Shown: piece after piece, positions 27,250-38,549 of the stretch
How positions within the stretch are numbered: position 1 is the first letter of the stretch
How the letters are laid out: each line of letters begins with the position of its first letter
NCBI RefSeq assembly: GCF_024699925.1
Contig: NZ_JAJOMX010000001.1
Coordinates: forward strand, 2,518,001 to 2,582,000
From: Mesorhizobium sp. J428
Lineage (GTDB): Bacteria; Pseudomonadota; Alphaproteobacteria; Rhizobiales; Rhizobiaceae
DNA: 64,000 nt
Direction: 5' to 3'
Program-made: the position numbers and the translations under genes
The notes under the pieces: generated by a model
What the model was told of the DNA's origin: nothing
The model's input: only the letters and a program-made list of their open reading frames with translations
Database searches by the model: none

Positions 27250-27636
27250 TCATTCGGCGGCCGGGACGACGGTATCGATGGTCAGGCGATGCGACCGGCG
27301 GTCGTTGGAAGTCATCTCCATCGTCTGGCCGGCCGACAGGCCAAGCATCGCCACGCCCACCGGGGTGAGCACCGAGATACGGCCGGCGCCGACATCGGCA
27401 TCCGCCGGATAGACCAGCGTAACCCGGCGCGGCGCGCCGTCGTCCAGGCGAAACTCGACTGTGCGCCCGATCTGCACGCTGTTGGCCGGGACCGCGCGCT
27501 CATCCCTGACCTTGGCGCGCTCCAGCTCCGCGAGCAGTTCGTCGGCGAGATCGGGATTGCGGTCGATCAGGCCGTTCGCCATCTGGACGAGGCGGGTATG
27601 GTCGATCCGGTTGACGACGATGGGTGGCTTCTTCAT
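27250..27636 (-). CDS. rnk: Nucleoside diphosphate kinase regulator Rnk, paralog 2
   Basis: The 128-residue protein starts MKKPPIVVNRIDHTRLVQMA, the Rnk N-terminus. ERAKVRDERAVPANSVQIGR, VTLVYPADADVGAGRISVLT and PVGVAMLGLSAGQTMEM follow, which is the Rnk/GreB-like fold. E. coli Rnk modulates rRNA promoters and NDP kinase. It is tandem with the 171-residue homolog downstream. Confidence 0.92.
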   Translation of the reverse strand: MKKPPIVVNRIDHTRLVQMANGLIDRNPDLADELLAELERAKVRDERAVPANSVQIGRTVEFRLDDGAPRRVTLVYPADADVGAGRISVLTPVGVAMLGLSAGQTMEMTSNDRRSHRLTIDTVVPAAE

Positions 27637-27730
27637 GACGATGTGGCCCGCGTTTCGAGCGCGCCGGGACGACCGCGAAACGCGGTTTGCCTCGGCGACA
27701 TGCGATGTGAATGGATGTTAAGAGTTACAG

Positions 27731-27776
27731 CCCCAGGCCCGGAGCTGTGTCCGAGCTGGGGTCAGCGTCCTGCGAT
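27731..27776 (-). promoter_or_regulatory. Shared leader box and hairpin upstream of rnk paralog 2
   Basis: CCCCAG (27731-27736) pairs with CTGGGG (27756-27761), followed by the box GGGGTCAG-N3-CCTGCGAT (27758-27776). This is the same box and arrangement as at 27117-27158. It sits about 95 bases before the start on the minus strand. Confidence 0.55.
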
Positions 27777-27823
27777 GGGGACGATCCGGAAGACGGTGGT
27801 TGCCGTGCGGGTGCTCATACTCT

Positions 27824-27838
27824 GAACATGGTATGTTC
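27824..27838. promoter_or_regulatory. Palindromic operator candidate GAACATGGTATGTTC
   Basis: This perfect 6+3+6 inverted repeat lies in the divergent region between rnk and the aldo/keto reductase. It overlaps likely promoter sequence (CATACT nearby). It resembles a dimeric repressor site. No regulator gene is adjacent. Confidence 0.45.
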
Positions 27839-27916
27839 CACGGCAATGTCAAGCCGCAATGGACAGCGGGGCGCCCGTCCCCCATATCCGCTCCATCCGC
27901 ATATTCAAGGAGATGA

Positions 27917-29897
<1,981 letters not shown>

Positions 29898-30130
29898 GTA
29901 ACCGTAACCTCCAGTTACCCGCTTCGGATCATGCAAAGCGGGCCCAAGTTCAAACGGTCCGACATCGCGATCGACAGATCGCCAGAGGGGCCCGGCCCGC
30001 GCGCACGGATATGGGAAGTTTCGACGATGTATGCAAGGCGTAAGGCCCGCTTGCGGAGTCAAAACGGGCGCTGAGGACGTGTCGAGGCGCTCGACCCGCG
30101 CCAACTCCACGCCGTTCCTGGGATGCCGGA

Positions 30131-30970
30131 TCAGATCATCGCCAGCGGCTGCTTACGGCGCGGGGGCGGGAAGGCGGCGTCGAGTTCGGCAAGGTCCTGC
30201 GCCGTCAGACGGATGTCCGCGGCGGCGCGGTTGTCGCGGACGTGCTTTTCCTGCGAAGCCTTGGGAATGGCGATTACGCCTTCGCCCCGTAAGGTCCAGG
30301 CGAGCGCCACCTGCGCCGGCGTCGCCCCGTTTCGCTCGGCGACGATCTGGAGGCGGCCCTCGCGGGCAAGGTATCCTTCGCCCACCGGCGAATAGGCCAT
30401 GACCGGTATTCCGCGCGAATGCTGCCAAGGCGCGAGGTCGAAATCGATGCCGCGGCTGGCGAGGTTGTAGAGCACCTGGTTGGCCGCGACCCCGCCACCC
30501 TTGGGCAGCGCCATCAGTTCCTGCATGTCGGCGACATCGAAATTGCTGACGCCCCAATCGCCGATCTTGCCCGATGCCTTCAGCGTCTCGAAGGCATCGA
30601 CCGTCTCGCGCAGCGGCACGCCGCCGCGCCAATGCAGCAGGTAGAGGTCGATCCGGTCGGTGCCGAGGCGTTTCAGGCTCGCCTCGCAGGCGCGGATCGT
30701 GGCCGCGCGCGACGCGTTTGACGGCAGCACCTTGGAGACGACGAACACCTCGTCGCGACGACCCGCGATCGCCTCGCGCACCACCTCCTCCGCGCCGCCG
30801 GAGGCATACATCTCGGCCGTATCGACCAGCGTCATGCCAAGCTCGATGCCGAGCCTGAGCGCTGCCACTTCCTGCGCCAACCGATCCCGCCGCTCGCCCA
30901 TCTTCCACGTGCCCTGGCCGAGGACGGGGACGGAGATGCCGGAGGGGAGAGTGGTGGTGGGGAGGGGCAT
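30131..30970 (-). CDS. Aldo/keto reductase
   Basis: The 279-residue enzyme has [20 protein letters not shown], then [20 protein letters not shown] (catalytic Asp/Tyr), [20 protein letters not shown] (catalytic Lys) and LHWRGGVP (His). This is a complete AKR tetrad, followed by [20 protein letters not shown]. It is not close in sequence to the AKR at 27920, so it is a different subfamily. It probably detoxifies reactive carbonyls. Confidence 0.92.
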   Translation of the reverse strand: MPLPTTTLPSGISVPVLGQGTWKMGERRDRLAQEVAALRLGIELGMTLVDTAEMYASGGAEEVVREAIAGRRDEVFVVSKVLPSNASRAATIRACEASLKRLGTDRIDLYLLHWRGGVPLRETVDAFETLKASGKIGDWGVSNFDVADMQELMALPKGGGVAANQVLYNLASRGIDFDLAPWQHSRGIPVMAYSPVGEGYLAREGRLQIVAERNGATPAQVALAWTLRGEGVIAIPKASQEKHVRDNRAAADIRLTAQDLAELDAAFPPPRRKQPLAMI

Positions 30971-31081
30971 GGGAATAGGTCCAGTATGCGACGCAGTTTT
31001 GTTGGGATTGCTTGACAGAACGCTGGTTCGTTAAATTGCCTGCTGGCTATTCTTAACTCAACGACAGCCTAGGGTTGCACG

Positions 31082-31507
31082 ATGGAGCATAGCATCGCCA
31101 TCGCGTTGTTTGCCACGGCCTCAATGGCCGTGCCGAGCATGGCGAACGACGCCATTCCACCTGAATTGACGGGTATTTGGGGGAGCGAGGGTTCTGTCTT
31201 CAACGGCGATGCACTCTTTGAAGGGCAGGGCGTTTATCTTCGGGCAGATGGGAGAGGCATGCTGATTGGCGGGCCACCAGCAATTGGCGTCCCACTTATC
31301 GGTCGTTATGACAGGGAAAAGAACGTCCTGACCATCCGATACTTTTCTGGGCCAGGCGGGCCGAACAAATGTGTCAACATGCAACTGACATATGATCCCG
31401 CTACGGAGACGATTCATGCCGGCGTGGAATTACATAGACGCACTGCCGAGGTGTCTCCGCATTTCCAGCAGTATATCGTGAGCGAGCCGGTCAAATGTTC
31501 TTGGTAA
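31082..31507 (+). CDS. Secreted hypothetical protein
   Basis: The 141-residue protein has a signal peptide (MEHSIAIALFATASMAVPSM, cut near MANDA). The mature part reads IPPELTGIWGSEGSVFNGDA, GQGVYLRADGRGMLIGGPPA and CVNMQLTYDPATETIHAGVE, with cysteines in NKCVN and VKCSW that could pair. It looks like a small beta-barrel-like periplasmic protein. The family is unknown. Composition is a little lower in GC than its neighbours. Confidence 0.65.
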   Translation: MEHSIAIALFATASMAVPSMANDAIPPELTGIWGSEGSVFNGDALFEGQGVYLRADGRGMLIGGPPAIGVPLIGRYDREKNVLTIRYFSGPGGPNKCVNMQLTYDPATETIHAGVELHRRTAEVSPHFQQYIVSEPVKCSW

Positions 31508-31561
31508 CCGTCGATCTCCGGAAACGAATGTCGGTCGCCACTCAGAGGGTAGCGCCATGTC

Positions 31562-31627
31562 GCTCGTGACGGCCTCTCTAGTCGCCCGAAAGATTTCCGG
31601 GCGATCTGCACTAGATCCGTCACGAGC
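31562..31627. repeat. Interrupted perfect hairpin between convergent genes
   Basis: GCTCGTGACGG (31562-31572) pairs with CCGTCACGAGC (31617-31627). CTAG pairs inside it, and TCGCCCG (31582-31588) pairs with CGGGCGA (31598-31604). No T-run follows on either strand. It fills the gap between a plus-strand gene and pheT and may be a bidirectional end or a palindromic element. Confidence 0.6.
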
Positions 31628-31711
31628 AGATCGAAGTTGTTAGATCCGCGGAAATTGTTCCTGGGTATGCTGTCACCGACGCGTGTGACGCGGCCTTTCG
31701 CGGCCGCGTAG

Positions 31712-34117
31712 TTAGCTCCGCAGCACCCCGCCCGTCTGCTTCTTCACGTTCTCGACGATCCTGCCCGCCAGCGATTCGAAATCCTCGTCGGTCAGCGTCT
31801 TGTCGACCGGCTGGATGGCGACCTCGATGGCGATGGACTTCTTGCCCTCGCCGATCGCCGCGCCCTCGAAGACGTCGAAGACGTTGACGCCGGTGATGAG
31901 CTTCTTGTCGGCGCCGAGTGCGGCGCGGACCAGCGTGCCGGCCTCGACGGCGCGGTCCACCACGAAGGCGAAGTCGCGCTTCACGGCTTGGAAGGCGGAG
32001 AGCTCCAGTTTCGGCTTGGTTCGGGTTGGCTTGGCCTTGGGCTCAGGCACCGCGTCGACGAAGACCTCGAAGCCGCAGAGCGGGCCGTCGGCGTCGAGCG
32101 TCTCGAGTGTGGCCGGATGGAACTCGCCGAAATGGCCAAGCACCGTCTTCGGGCCGAGCTTGATCACGCCGGAGCGGCCGGGGTGATACCAGCCGGGTGC
32201 GCCGGTTTCGACGGAGAGCCGGTCGATCGGCGCGCCGATAGCCTCGAGCGCGGCGTATGCGTCCGCCTTGGCGTCGAACACGCCGACTGAGCCGGCATTG
32301 CCCGACCACAGGCGCCCCGACCCTTCGAGCTTCGCGGTGCCGCGGCGGATGCCGGCGGCGACGCGGCGCTGCTGGTGGGCCTCGTCGCCCTCATAGGTGC
32401 CGGACACCTCGAACAGGGCGACGTCGCCTATGCCGCGGTCGGCATTGCGCTGCGCGGCGGCGATCAGCCCCGGCAGCAGCGAGGGTCTCATGTCGGACAT
32501 GTCGGCGGCGATCGGGTTGGCGAGCTTGAGCGCCGGCTGGCCGCCGCCGAACGCCTCGGCGTGCTTCGCCGGGATGAACGACCAGGTGACGGCCTCCATC
32601 ATGCCGCGCACAGCGAGTGCGCGGCGCGCGGCGCGGGTGCGGATCTGCAGCGTCGTCAGGATCCTGCCGTTGACGGCGTCGTGGCTCACGAGCGGCTGCG
32701 GCTCAATCTGGTCGACGCCGCGCATGCGCATGACCTCCTCGACGAGATCCGCCTTGCCGTCGATGTCCGGCCGCCAGGAGGGCGGCGTGACGTCGTAGAA
32801 ATAGCCGCCGCCGGAGACGCCGAAGCCCAGCCGCCCCAGGATCGCCGCGCTCTCCTCGCCCGGCACGTCCATGCCGGTGAGGCGCTTGACTTCCAGAACC
32901 GGAAACATGAAGCGTTTCGGCTCGTAGCCGGCATAGCCGACGACTTCCGCGTCGGTGGGCATGCCGCCGCAGATGTCGAGCACGAGCTTGGTCGCGAGAT
33001 CGAGGCCCGGCACCATGAATTCGGGATCGACGCCGCGCTCGAAGCGGTAGCGCGCATCGGTGATGATGCCGAGCGCCCGGCCGGTGCGGGCGATGTTGAG
33101 CGGCGCCCAGAGAGCGGACTCGATCAGCACGTCGGTGGTGTTCTCATCGCAGCCCGAGTGCTCGCCGCCCATGATGCCGGCGATGGATTCGACGCCGTTG
33201 TCGTCGGAGATCACGCACATGTCCGGCGTCAGCTCGTATTCGAACGTATCGAGCGCCAGCACCTTCTCGCCTTGCTCCGCGCGACGCACGACGAGGTTGC
33301 CGGCGACCTTGGTCGCGTCGAAGACATGCAGCGGCCGGCCGCGGTCGAAGGTGACGTAGTTGGTGATGTCGACGAGCGCGTTGATGGGGCGCAGCCCGAT
33401 GGCGATGAGCCGCTGCTGCATCCACTTGGGCGAGGCACCGTTCTTGACGCCGCGCACCAGCCGCAGCGCGAAGCCGGGGCAGAGGTCCGGATCGGCGATC
33501 GTCACCTTGACCGGGCATTCGCCGTTGCCGGCGACCGGCGCAACCGGCGGCGTCTTCAGCGTGCCGAGGCCCGACGCGGCGAGATCGCGGGCGATGCCAT
33601 GGATCGAGGTCGCATCGGGCCGGTTCGGCGTCAGGTTGATCTCGATGACCGCGTCGTCGAGATGCGCATATGCGGCGAAGGACTGGCCCACCGGCGCATC
33701 CTCGGGCAGGTCGATGATGCCATTGTGCTCGTCGGAGAGCTGCAGCTCGCGCTCCGAGCACATCATGCCGCGGCTCTCGACGCCGCGGATCTTGCCGACG
33801 CCGAGCGTCGTGTCGATGCCGGGGACATAGGTGCCGGGCGCGGCGAAGGCGCCGATCAAGCCCGCGCGCGCATTGGGCGCGCCGCAGACGACCTGGACCG
33901 GTGCGCCAGAGCCGGTGTCGACCATCAGCACGCGCAGCTTGTCGGCGTCGGGGTGCTTCTCGGCGGACAGCACCTTGGCGATGACGAACGGCTTCAGCGC
34001 CGCCTTGTCGTCGACATGCTCGACCTCGAGGCCGATCGAGGTGAGACGCTCGACGATCTCGGCGAGCGAGGCGCTGGTGTCGAGGTGGTCCTTGAGCCAG
34101 GAGAGGGTGAGTTTCAT
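31712..34117 (-). CDS. pheT: Phenylalanine-tRNA ligase beta subunit
   Basis: The 801-residue protein has the N-terminal [20 protein letters not shown] and the EMAP/OB domain ([38 protein letters not shown]). B3/B4 editing regions follow ([20 protein letters not shown]), then B5 core segments and a C-terminal anticodon-binding FDX domain ([40 protein letters not shown]). It forms the alpha2beta2 synthetase with PheS, encoded 10 bases upstream in the same operon. Confidence 0.97.
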   Translation of the reverse strand: MKLTLSWLKDHLDTSASLAEIVERLTSIGLEVEHVDDKAALKPFVIAKVLSAEKHPDADKLRVLMVDTGSGAPVQVVCGAPNARAGLIGAFAAPGTYVPGIDTTLGVGKIRGVESRGMMCSERELQLSDEHNGIIDLPEDAPVGQSFAAYAHLDDAVIEINLTPNRPDATSIHGIARDLAASGLGTLKTPPVAPVAGNGECPVKVTIADPDLCPGFALRLVRGVKNGASPKWMQQRLIAIGLRPINALVDITNYVTFDRGRPLHVFDATKVAGNLVVRRAEQGEKVLALDTFEYELTPDMCVISDDNGVESIAGIMGGEHSGCDENTTDVLIESALWAPLNIARTGRALGIITDARYRFERGVDPEFMVPGLDLATKLVLDICGGMPTDAEVVGYAGYEPKRFMFPVLEVKRLTGMDVPGEESAAILGRLGFGVSGGGYFYDVTPPSWRPDIDGKADLVEEVMRMRGVDQIEPQPLVSHDAVNGRILTTLQIRTRAARRALAVRGMMEAVTWSFIPAKHAEAFGGGQPALKLANPIAADMSDMRPSLLPGLIAAAQRNADRGIGDVALFEVSGTYEGDEAHQQRRVAAGIRRGTAKLEGSGRLWSGNAGSVGVFDAKADAYAALEAIGAPIDRLSVETGAPGWYHPGRSGVIKLGPKTVLGHFGEFHPATLETLDADGPLCGFEVFVDAVPEPKAKPTRTKPKLELSAFQAVKRDFAFVVDRAVEAGTLVRAALGADKKLITGVNVFDVFEGAAIGEGKKSIAIEVAIQPVDKTLTDEDFESLAGRIVENVKKQTGGVLRS

Positions 34118-34127
34118 GATTGTCTCC

Positions 34128-35213
34128 TCAGCTGCTCAGACCGCCGAACAGCGTCGGCATGTCGAGCGGCCTGAATCCGTAATGCTGCAGCCAGCGGACA
34201 TCGGCGTCGAAGAAGGCGCGCAGGTCCGGCATGCCGTATTTCAGCATGGCGATGCGATCGATGCCCATGCCCCAGGCGAAGCCCTGATATTCGTCGGGAT
34301 CGAGCCCGCCGGCGCGCAGCACGTTGGGATGAACCATGCCGCAGCCGAGGATCTCCATCCAGTCGGAGCCCTCGCCGAAGCGCACCTCGCCCGGCCGCGA
34401 GCGATCGCATTGGATGTCGACTTCCAGCGACGGCTCGGTGAACGGGAAGAAGGACGGCCGGAAGCGCATCTTGACCGAGGGCACTTCGAAGAAGGCCTTG
34501 CAGAACTCCTCCAGCACCCACTTCATGTTGGCGACATTGGCCGACTTGTCGATGACGAGGCCCTCGACCTGGTGGAACATCGGCGAGTGGGTGGCGTCGG
34601 AATCCTGCCGGTAGGTCTTGCCGGGAATGACGATGCGGATCGGCGGCTGCCCCGCCTCCATGGTGCGGATCTGCACCGGCGAGGTGTGCGTGCGCAGGAG
34701 CTTGCGCTCCCCGTTCTCGTCCGGATTGAAGAAGAACGTGTCGTGCATCTCGCGGGCAGGATGACCGTCCGGGAAGTTGAGCGCGGTGAAGTTGTAGTAG
34801 TCGGTCTCGATGTCCGGACCCTCGGCGATCGAGAAGCCGAGGTCGCCGAAGATGGCGGCGATCTCGTCGATCACCTGGCTGATCGGGTGGATGCGGCCGC
34901 GCTCCGCTGGCGACTGCCGCACCGGCAGCGTCACGTCGACCTTCTCGGCGGCGAGCCGAGCGGTCGTCGCGGCGTCCTTCAGCTCGGCCTTGCGGGCACC
35001 CAGCGCCTCGGTGATGCGGTTCTTCAGCCCGTTGATGGCGGGACCCTTGGTCTGTCGCTCTTCCGGTGTCATCGAGCCCAGCGACTTCAGGAGTTCGGAG
35101 ACCGACCCCTTCTTGCCCATCGCGGCGACGCGCACGGCCTCCAGCGCCGTTTCGTCCGCCGCCTGGGCAATCTGCTCGGCGAGCGTCTTTTCGATTGTGT
35201 CGATCTCAGTCAT
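34128..35213 (-). CDS. pheS: Phenylalanine-tRNA ligase alpha subunit
   Basis: The 361-residue class II catalytic subunit has an N-terminal coiled-coil (about 1-90) and motif 2/3 segments. [52 protein letters not shown] and [20 protein letters not shown], with [18 protein letters not shown] near the end, are typical. It overlaps the preceding kinase-like gene by 8 bases and precedes pheT, a normal rhizobial order. Confidence 0.97.
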   Translation of the reverse strand: MTEIDTIEKTLAEQIAQAADETALEAVRVAAMGKKGSVSELLKSLGSMTPEERQTKGPAINGLKNRITEALGARKAELKDAATTARLAAEKVDVTLPVRQSPAERGRIHPISQVIDEIAAIFGDLGFSIAEGPDIETDYYNFTALNFPDGHPAREMHDTFFFNPDENGERKLLRTHTSPVQIRTMEAGQPPIRIVIPGKTYRQDSDATHSPMFHQVEGLVIDKSANVANMKWVLEEFCKAFFEVPSVKMRFRPSFFPFTEPSLEVDIQCDRSRPGEVRFGEGSDWMEILGCGMVHPNVLRAGGLDPDEYQGFAWGMGIDRIAMLKYGMPDLRAFFDADVRWLQHYGFRPLDMPTLFGGLSS

Positions 35214-36084
35214 GGCTCGGTTTCCGCAGTTCGCCGGTCTGGCCCGGCAGGTTCGGATGGGACGCCTCGTCCTTGGACAAGGCAGATTTGAGGAAGCTGG
35301 TTCCGGCCAGCATGCGCTGCCCGTCGCGGCCTATGAAGCGGCCGGGAAGGCGCAGCACCGGGTTGAACAGCGAGAAGAAGCCGACCACGCGGCGCAGCTC
35401 TCGGATCACCGCGGGCGGCGCGATCTGGCGATAGGCGGCGAAGGCGCGCTTAGGCGTTTCGGGCCGCAGCGCCTGGCCGGCGATCTGCAGGAACAGCAGC
35501 CAGACGTCGCGCGCCTGGGCGGTTTCGAGCGGCATCGAGGCCTCGGGCTCTTCCTCGAAATCGAGGAAGCCGAACATGCGCCCCTTCACCAGCATGTCGC
35601 GCGGATGGGGGCGGCCATGGCAGAGGCCCGCGAGATGGACGCGCGCGACGGCTTCGGCGCAGGCGACCAGCATATCGTCGTGGCGCACGGCATCGCTGCG
35701 CCGGAGGCGATTGAGCTCCTCCTGCACGATAGTTCCAGCATCGCTCATCGCGATCACGTCGCCCTGGCCGTAGAATATCGTCACCGTGGGAAATCCCGCG
35801 GCCCGGAAGGCGGCGGCCTTGCGCATCTCGCGCGCGGCGAGGCCGGCGGCTGAGGCGGCCGGGGAACTGCGCAGGAACGGCAGGGGCATGAGCGGCGAGA
35901 TCACGCGATGCAGCCATTTCGCGACGCTGCGCGCCTCGACGCCGTAGCGCTTGATCCAGACGGTGCGCCCGTCGACCTCGACGGAGCTGACACGGCTGCG
36001 TTCGGACGCGACGACGAGCTTCAGCAGGGCCTCAAGGCCCGCCGGGCTCAGTTCCTCGTCAGTTTCGCTCTGTGTCCTGTCCAT
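35206..36084 (-). CDS. Kinase-like protein (Kdo/WaaP/RIO type) between rplT and pheS
   Basis: The 292-residue protein has [12 protein letters not shown] (lysine of the nucleotide site), [20 protein letters not shown], and a loop [13 protein letters not shown] followed by GFLDFEEEP, in the positions of the kinase HxDLHxxN and D-F-E motifs. The catalytic Asp of the first motif is changed to Arg/Pro here, so activity is uncertain. It is similar in layout to lipopolysaccharide core kinases. It starts 13 bases below a strong terminator and overlaps pheS by 8 bases. Confidence 0.7.
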   Translation of the reverse strand: MDRTQSETDEELSPAGLEALLKLVVASERSRVSSVEVDGRTVWIKRYGVEARSVAKWLHRVISPLMPLPFLRSSPAASAAGLAAREMRKAAAFRAAGFPTVTIFYGQGDVIAMSDAGTIVQEELNRLRRSDAVRHDDMLVACAEAVARVHLAGLCHGRPHPRDMLVKGRMFGFLDFEEEPEASMPLETAQARDVWLLFLQIAGQALRPETPKRAFAAYRQIAPPAVIRELRRVVGFFSLFNPVLRLPGRFIGRDGQRMLAGTSFLKSALSKDEASHPNLPGQTGELRKPSHD

Positions 36085-36096
36085 CGGTCCGGATAC

Positions 36097-36131
36097 AAAA
36101 AAACCCGCGCCAGCCCTGCCAGCGCGGGTTT
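36097..36131 (-). terminator. Intrinsic terminator of the rpmI-rplT transcript
   Basis: AAACCCGCGC (36101-36110) pairs perfectly with GCGCGGGTTT (36122-36131), and a run of seven A at 36097-36103 gives seven U after the stem on the minus strand. It lies 43 bases after the rplT stop and just upstream of the kinase-like gene. Confidence 0.92.
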
Positions 36132-36173
36132 CCCAATTGGTGTTGCCTGAAGTCCTGGGAAAACGCTGGTCGT

Positions 36174-36575
36174 TTAAGCGACTGCGCCTTCAAACTCGTT
36201 CGGCATGCCGTCCTTGAGGTATTCGAGCGCGGTCTTCGACTTGGCAACCAGCGCGACGAAGGCCTGCGGCTCGTGGATGGCGAGGTCCGAAAGCACCTTG
36301 CGGTCGATCTCGATGCCGGCCTTGTTGAGGCCGTCGATGAAGCGGCCATAGGTCAGGCCGTGCTCGCGAACCGCGGCGTTGATGCGCTGGATCCACAGGG
36401 CGCGGAAGTTGCGCTTCCGGACCTTGCGGTCGCGGTAGGCATACTGCATCGACTTCTCGACCGCCTGCTTGGCGATGCGGATCGTGTTCTTGCGGCGGCC
36501 GTAGAAGCCTTTCGCGGCGTCCAGGACCTTCTTGTGCTTGGCGTGGGCGGTAACGCCTCTCTTTACGCGTGCCAT
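36174..36575 (-). CDS. rplT: Large-subunit ribosomal protein L20
   Basis: The 133-residue basic protein starts [20 protein letters not shown] and has [40 protein letters not shown] and [20 protein letters not shown]. These are standard L20 blocks. It is the third gene of infC-rpmI-rplT. In E. coli L20 represses this operon by binding its leader; conservation here is not shown. Confidence 0.98.
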   Translation of the reverse strand: MARVKRGVTAHAKHKKVLDAAKGFYGRRKNTIRIAKQAVEKSMQYAYRDRKVRKRNFRALWIQRINAAVREHGLTYGRFIDGLNKAGIEIDRKVLSDLAIHEPQAFVALVAKSKTALEYLKDGMPNEFEGAVA

Positions 36576-36614
36576 GTGATGATCTCCTTAAATCTGTTCC
36601 AGGCCCGATGCGGC

Positions 36615-36818
36615 TCAGAGGCCGTTCGGAAGAAAATTCTTGATGACCTTCTTGCCGTCCGGTTCAGCCAGAACCATCGTGCCGCGGGCATTTCGAATGA
36701 ACTTGTTGGAACGCTTGATCATGCCATGGCGCTTGCCGGCGGCTGCCGACAGCACTTTGCCAGTGCCGGTGATCTTGAACCGCTTCTTGGCGGCCGACTT
36801 GGTCTTCATCTTGGGCAT
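36615..36818 (-). CDS. rpmI: Large-subunit ribosomal protein L35
   Basis: The 67-residue basic protein reads [20 protein letters not shown] at the start and [20 protein letters not shown] then [10 protein letters not shown] at the end, a full L35. Its start is the ATG at 36818; the longer frame to 36965 is not part of the protein. It lies between infC and rplT. Confidence 0.98.
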   Translation of the reverse strand: MPKMKTKSAAKKRFKITGTGKVLSAAAGKRHGMIKRSNKFIRNARGTMVLAEPDGKKVIKNFLPNGL

Positions 36819-36860
36819 TTTGCTATCCTTTTCGGTGCGCTTGATTGCGCTTGTTTTTGC

Positions 36861-36923
36861 TCCGGACGGACCAGTGTCCGGAAAGCATGCAAAACCGCCA
36901 CGGCATGCCCTGCCGGGCGGTTT
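36861..36923 (-). promoter_or_regulatory. Two hairpins between infC and rpmI (attenuator candidate)
   Basis: In minus-strand order, AAACCGCC (RC of 36916-36923) with inner CGGCA pairs with GGCGGTTT (RC of 36892-36899) and is followed by TTTT. A second perfect hairpin, TCCGGAC/GTCCGGA (36861-36882), follows. The first looks like a weak terminator that could set the level of rpmI-rplT. Confidence 0.5.
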
Positions 36924-37013
36924 GGGACGCGGCCTTATACAGATGCGCCTGCAAAAGAGCAACACCGATTCGGCTATATGTCGGGGCCTAGGGGGCGGGC
37001 AGCCGCCGAAGGA

Positions 37014-37550
37014 TCACTTCGGCGACAGCACCATCATCATCTGGCGGCCTTCGAGCTTCGGTTCGGCCTCGACCTTGGCGATGCCTTCGACCTCGGCCTT
37101 GACCTTGTTCAGCAGTTCCATGCCGAGTTCGAGATGCGCCATCTCGCGGCCGCGGAAGCGAAGCGTCAGCTTGACCTTGTCGCCTTCCTCGAAGAAGCGG
37201 CGAACCGCCTTCATCTTGGTTTCGTAATCGTGGGTGTCGATGTTCGGGCGCATCTTGATCTCCTTGATCTCGATGACCCGCTGATTCTTGCGCGCTTCCG
37301 CCGCCTTCTTCTGGCTGGCGTATTTCAGCTTGCCGAGATCGGTGATCTTGCACACCGGCGGCTCGGCATTGGGAGAGATCTCGACGAGGTCCAGGCCGGC
37401 CTCTTCTGCAATCTGGAGCGCCTCCTGGATGGAGACGTTGCCACGATTGGCGCCTGTTTCGTCGATAAGCTGAACCCGGGGAACCCGGATGTCACGGTTG
37501 GAGCGTGGTCCCTCCTTCGTGGGGGCCGCTGCCTTGAAAGGTCTGCGAAT
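37014..37550 (-). CDS. infC: Translation initiation factor IF-3, probably started at ATT
   Basis: The frame is open to GTG 37577 (187 residues), but a strong GAGGAG site sits 9 bases before ATT at 37550. From there the protein reads [20 protein letters not shown], the family-typical N-terminus (178 residues). Core IF-3 segments follow ([51 protein letters not shown]). A rare ATT start is the hallmark of infC autocontrol in E. coli. IF-3 binds the 30S subunit and proofreads start codons. Confidence 0.93.
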   Translation of the reverse strand: MRRPFKAAAPTKEGPRSNRDIRVPRVQLIDETGANRGNVSIQEALQIAEEAGLDLVEISPNAEPPVCKITDLGKLKYASQKKAAEARKNQRVIEIKEIKMRPNIDTHDYETKMKAVRRFFEEGDKVKLTLRFRGREMAHLELGMELLNKVKAEVEGIAKVEAEPKLEGRQMMMVLSPK

Positions 37551-37768
37551 GGTCGTGATCTCCTCGATCGTTGTCACTAAGGGTGTGCCGGCGCTGGCGT
37601 GACGCCGGTGGAAAGGGCAGATGTGTTATCCGCTTCGCGGGTTCAATACCACAATGCGGTGAAAAAAACAGCGGCCGCGTCGGTTCTGGACCAACGTGGG
37701 CGCCGTCTGCGACGGCTTTCCTCCCGACATCTCCTATGTCAGAACGCCGGGTCTGACGGAGACCTGCC

Positions 37769-38539
37769 TTGGATACGGATCTGGAACATATAGGGGTCGC
37801 TGGAGATTCAATTGCGGTCCGTCACCGACAGGGCCGCGCACCGGGCCTCGTCTGGCTCGGCGGCTATCGGTCGGACATGCTGGGCACCAAGGCGCAGGCG
37901 CTCGACGAGTGGGCTGAGCGCACAGGGCATGCCTGCCTGCGCCACGACTATTCGGGCCATGGCGAGTCGGGCGGCCGCTTCGAGGATGGCACGATCTCGC
38001 TCTGGCTGGAGCAGAGCCTGGCCGTGTTCCGCCATTTCACCTCCGGACCGCAGATCCTCGTCGGCTCCTCGATGGGAGCCTGGATCGCGTTGCGGATGAT
38101 CCAGGAACTGCGCAAGGCAGGCGAGGGTGAAAAGGTGGCGGGCCTCGTCCTGTTGGCACCGGCGCCGGATTTTACGGTGGAACTGATGGAGCCGCAACTG
38201 AGCGAGGCGCAGAGGCGCGAGATCGAGGAAAAGGGTTACCTATCCGAACCGTCCGAATATTCACCGGAACCGAACATCTACACGAAAGGGCTGTTCGAGG
38301 ACGGCCGGCGCAACCGGGTGCTGGACGGGCTGATCGAGACGGGATGTCCGGTCCATATCCTGCAGGGCATGAACGATCCGGACGTGCCGTATACCCATGC
38401 TGAGAAGCTGCTGCGGCACCTGCCGGTCTGCGACGTCACGCTTTCGCTGATCCGCGACGGCGACCACCGTCTCTCGCGCCCGCAGGACATCGACCTCATC
38501 CTGCGTTCGGTCGAGGGCATGGTGGCGCAGGCCGGCTAA
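37769..38539 (+). CDS. Alpha/beta hydrolase (ABHD10-like)
   Basis: The 256-residue protein has LVWLGGYRSDMLGTKAQALD (oxyanion region), CLRHDYSGHGESGG, nucleophile elbow LVGSSMGAWIALRMI, ILQGMNDPDVP (acid Asp) and RDGDHRLSRPQD (His). It is a complete triad with the ABHD10-type GGYRSDM motif. The family hydrolyses thioesters or acyl glucuronides. The gap 37578-37768 from infC is divergent and holds no other gene. It is 10 bases upstream of the BenE gene. Confidence 0.9.
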   Translation: MDTDLEHIGVAGDSIAVRHRQGRAPGLVWLGGYRSDMLGTKAQALDEWAERTGHACLRHDYSGHGESGGRFEDGTISLWLEQSLAVFRHFTSGPQILVGSSMGAWIALRMIQELRKAGEGEKVAGLVLLAPAPDFTVELMEPQLSEAQRREIEEKGYLSEPSEYSPEPNIYTKGLFEDGRRNRVLDGLIETGCPVHILQGMNDPDVPYTHAEKLLRHLPVCDVTLSLIRDGDHRLSRPQDIDLILRSVEGMVAQAG

Positions 38540-38549
38540 GGAGTTCCGC

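Noticed and set aside
27824-27838. LexA box
   Set aside because: The alphaproteobacterial box is a direct repeat GTTC-N7-GTTC; this is an inverted repeat.
32375-34174. Long open frame antisense to pheT
   Set aside because: It mirrors the pheT codons and has no recognisable motif or ribosome site.
37620-37665. CGCGGGTTCAATACC looks like a tRNA T-arm
   Set aside because: No acceptor stem, D-arm or anticodon arm can be folded around it.
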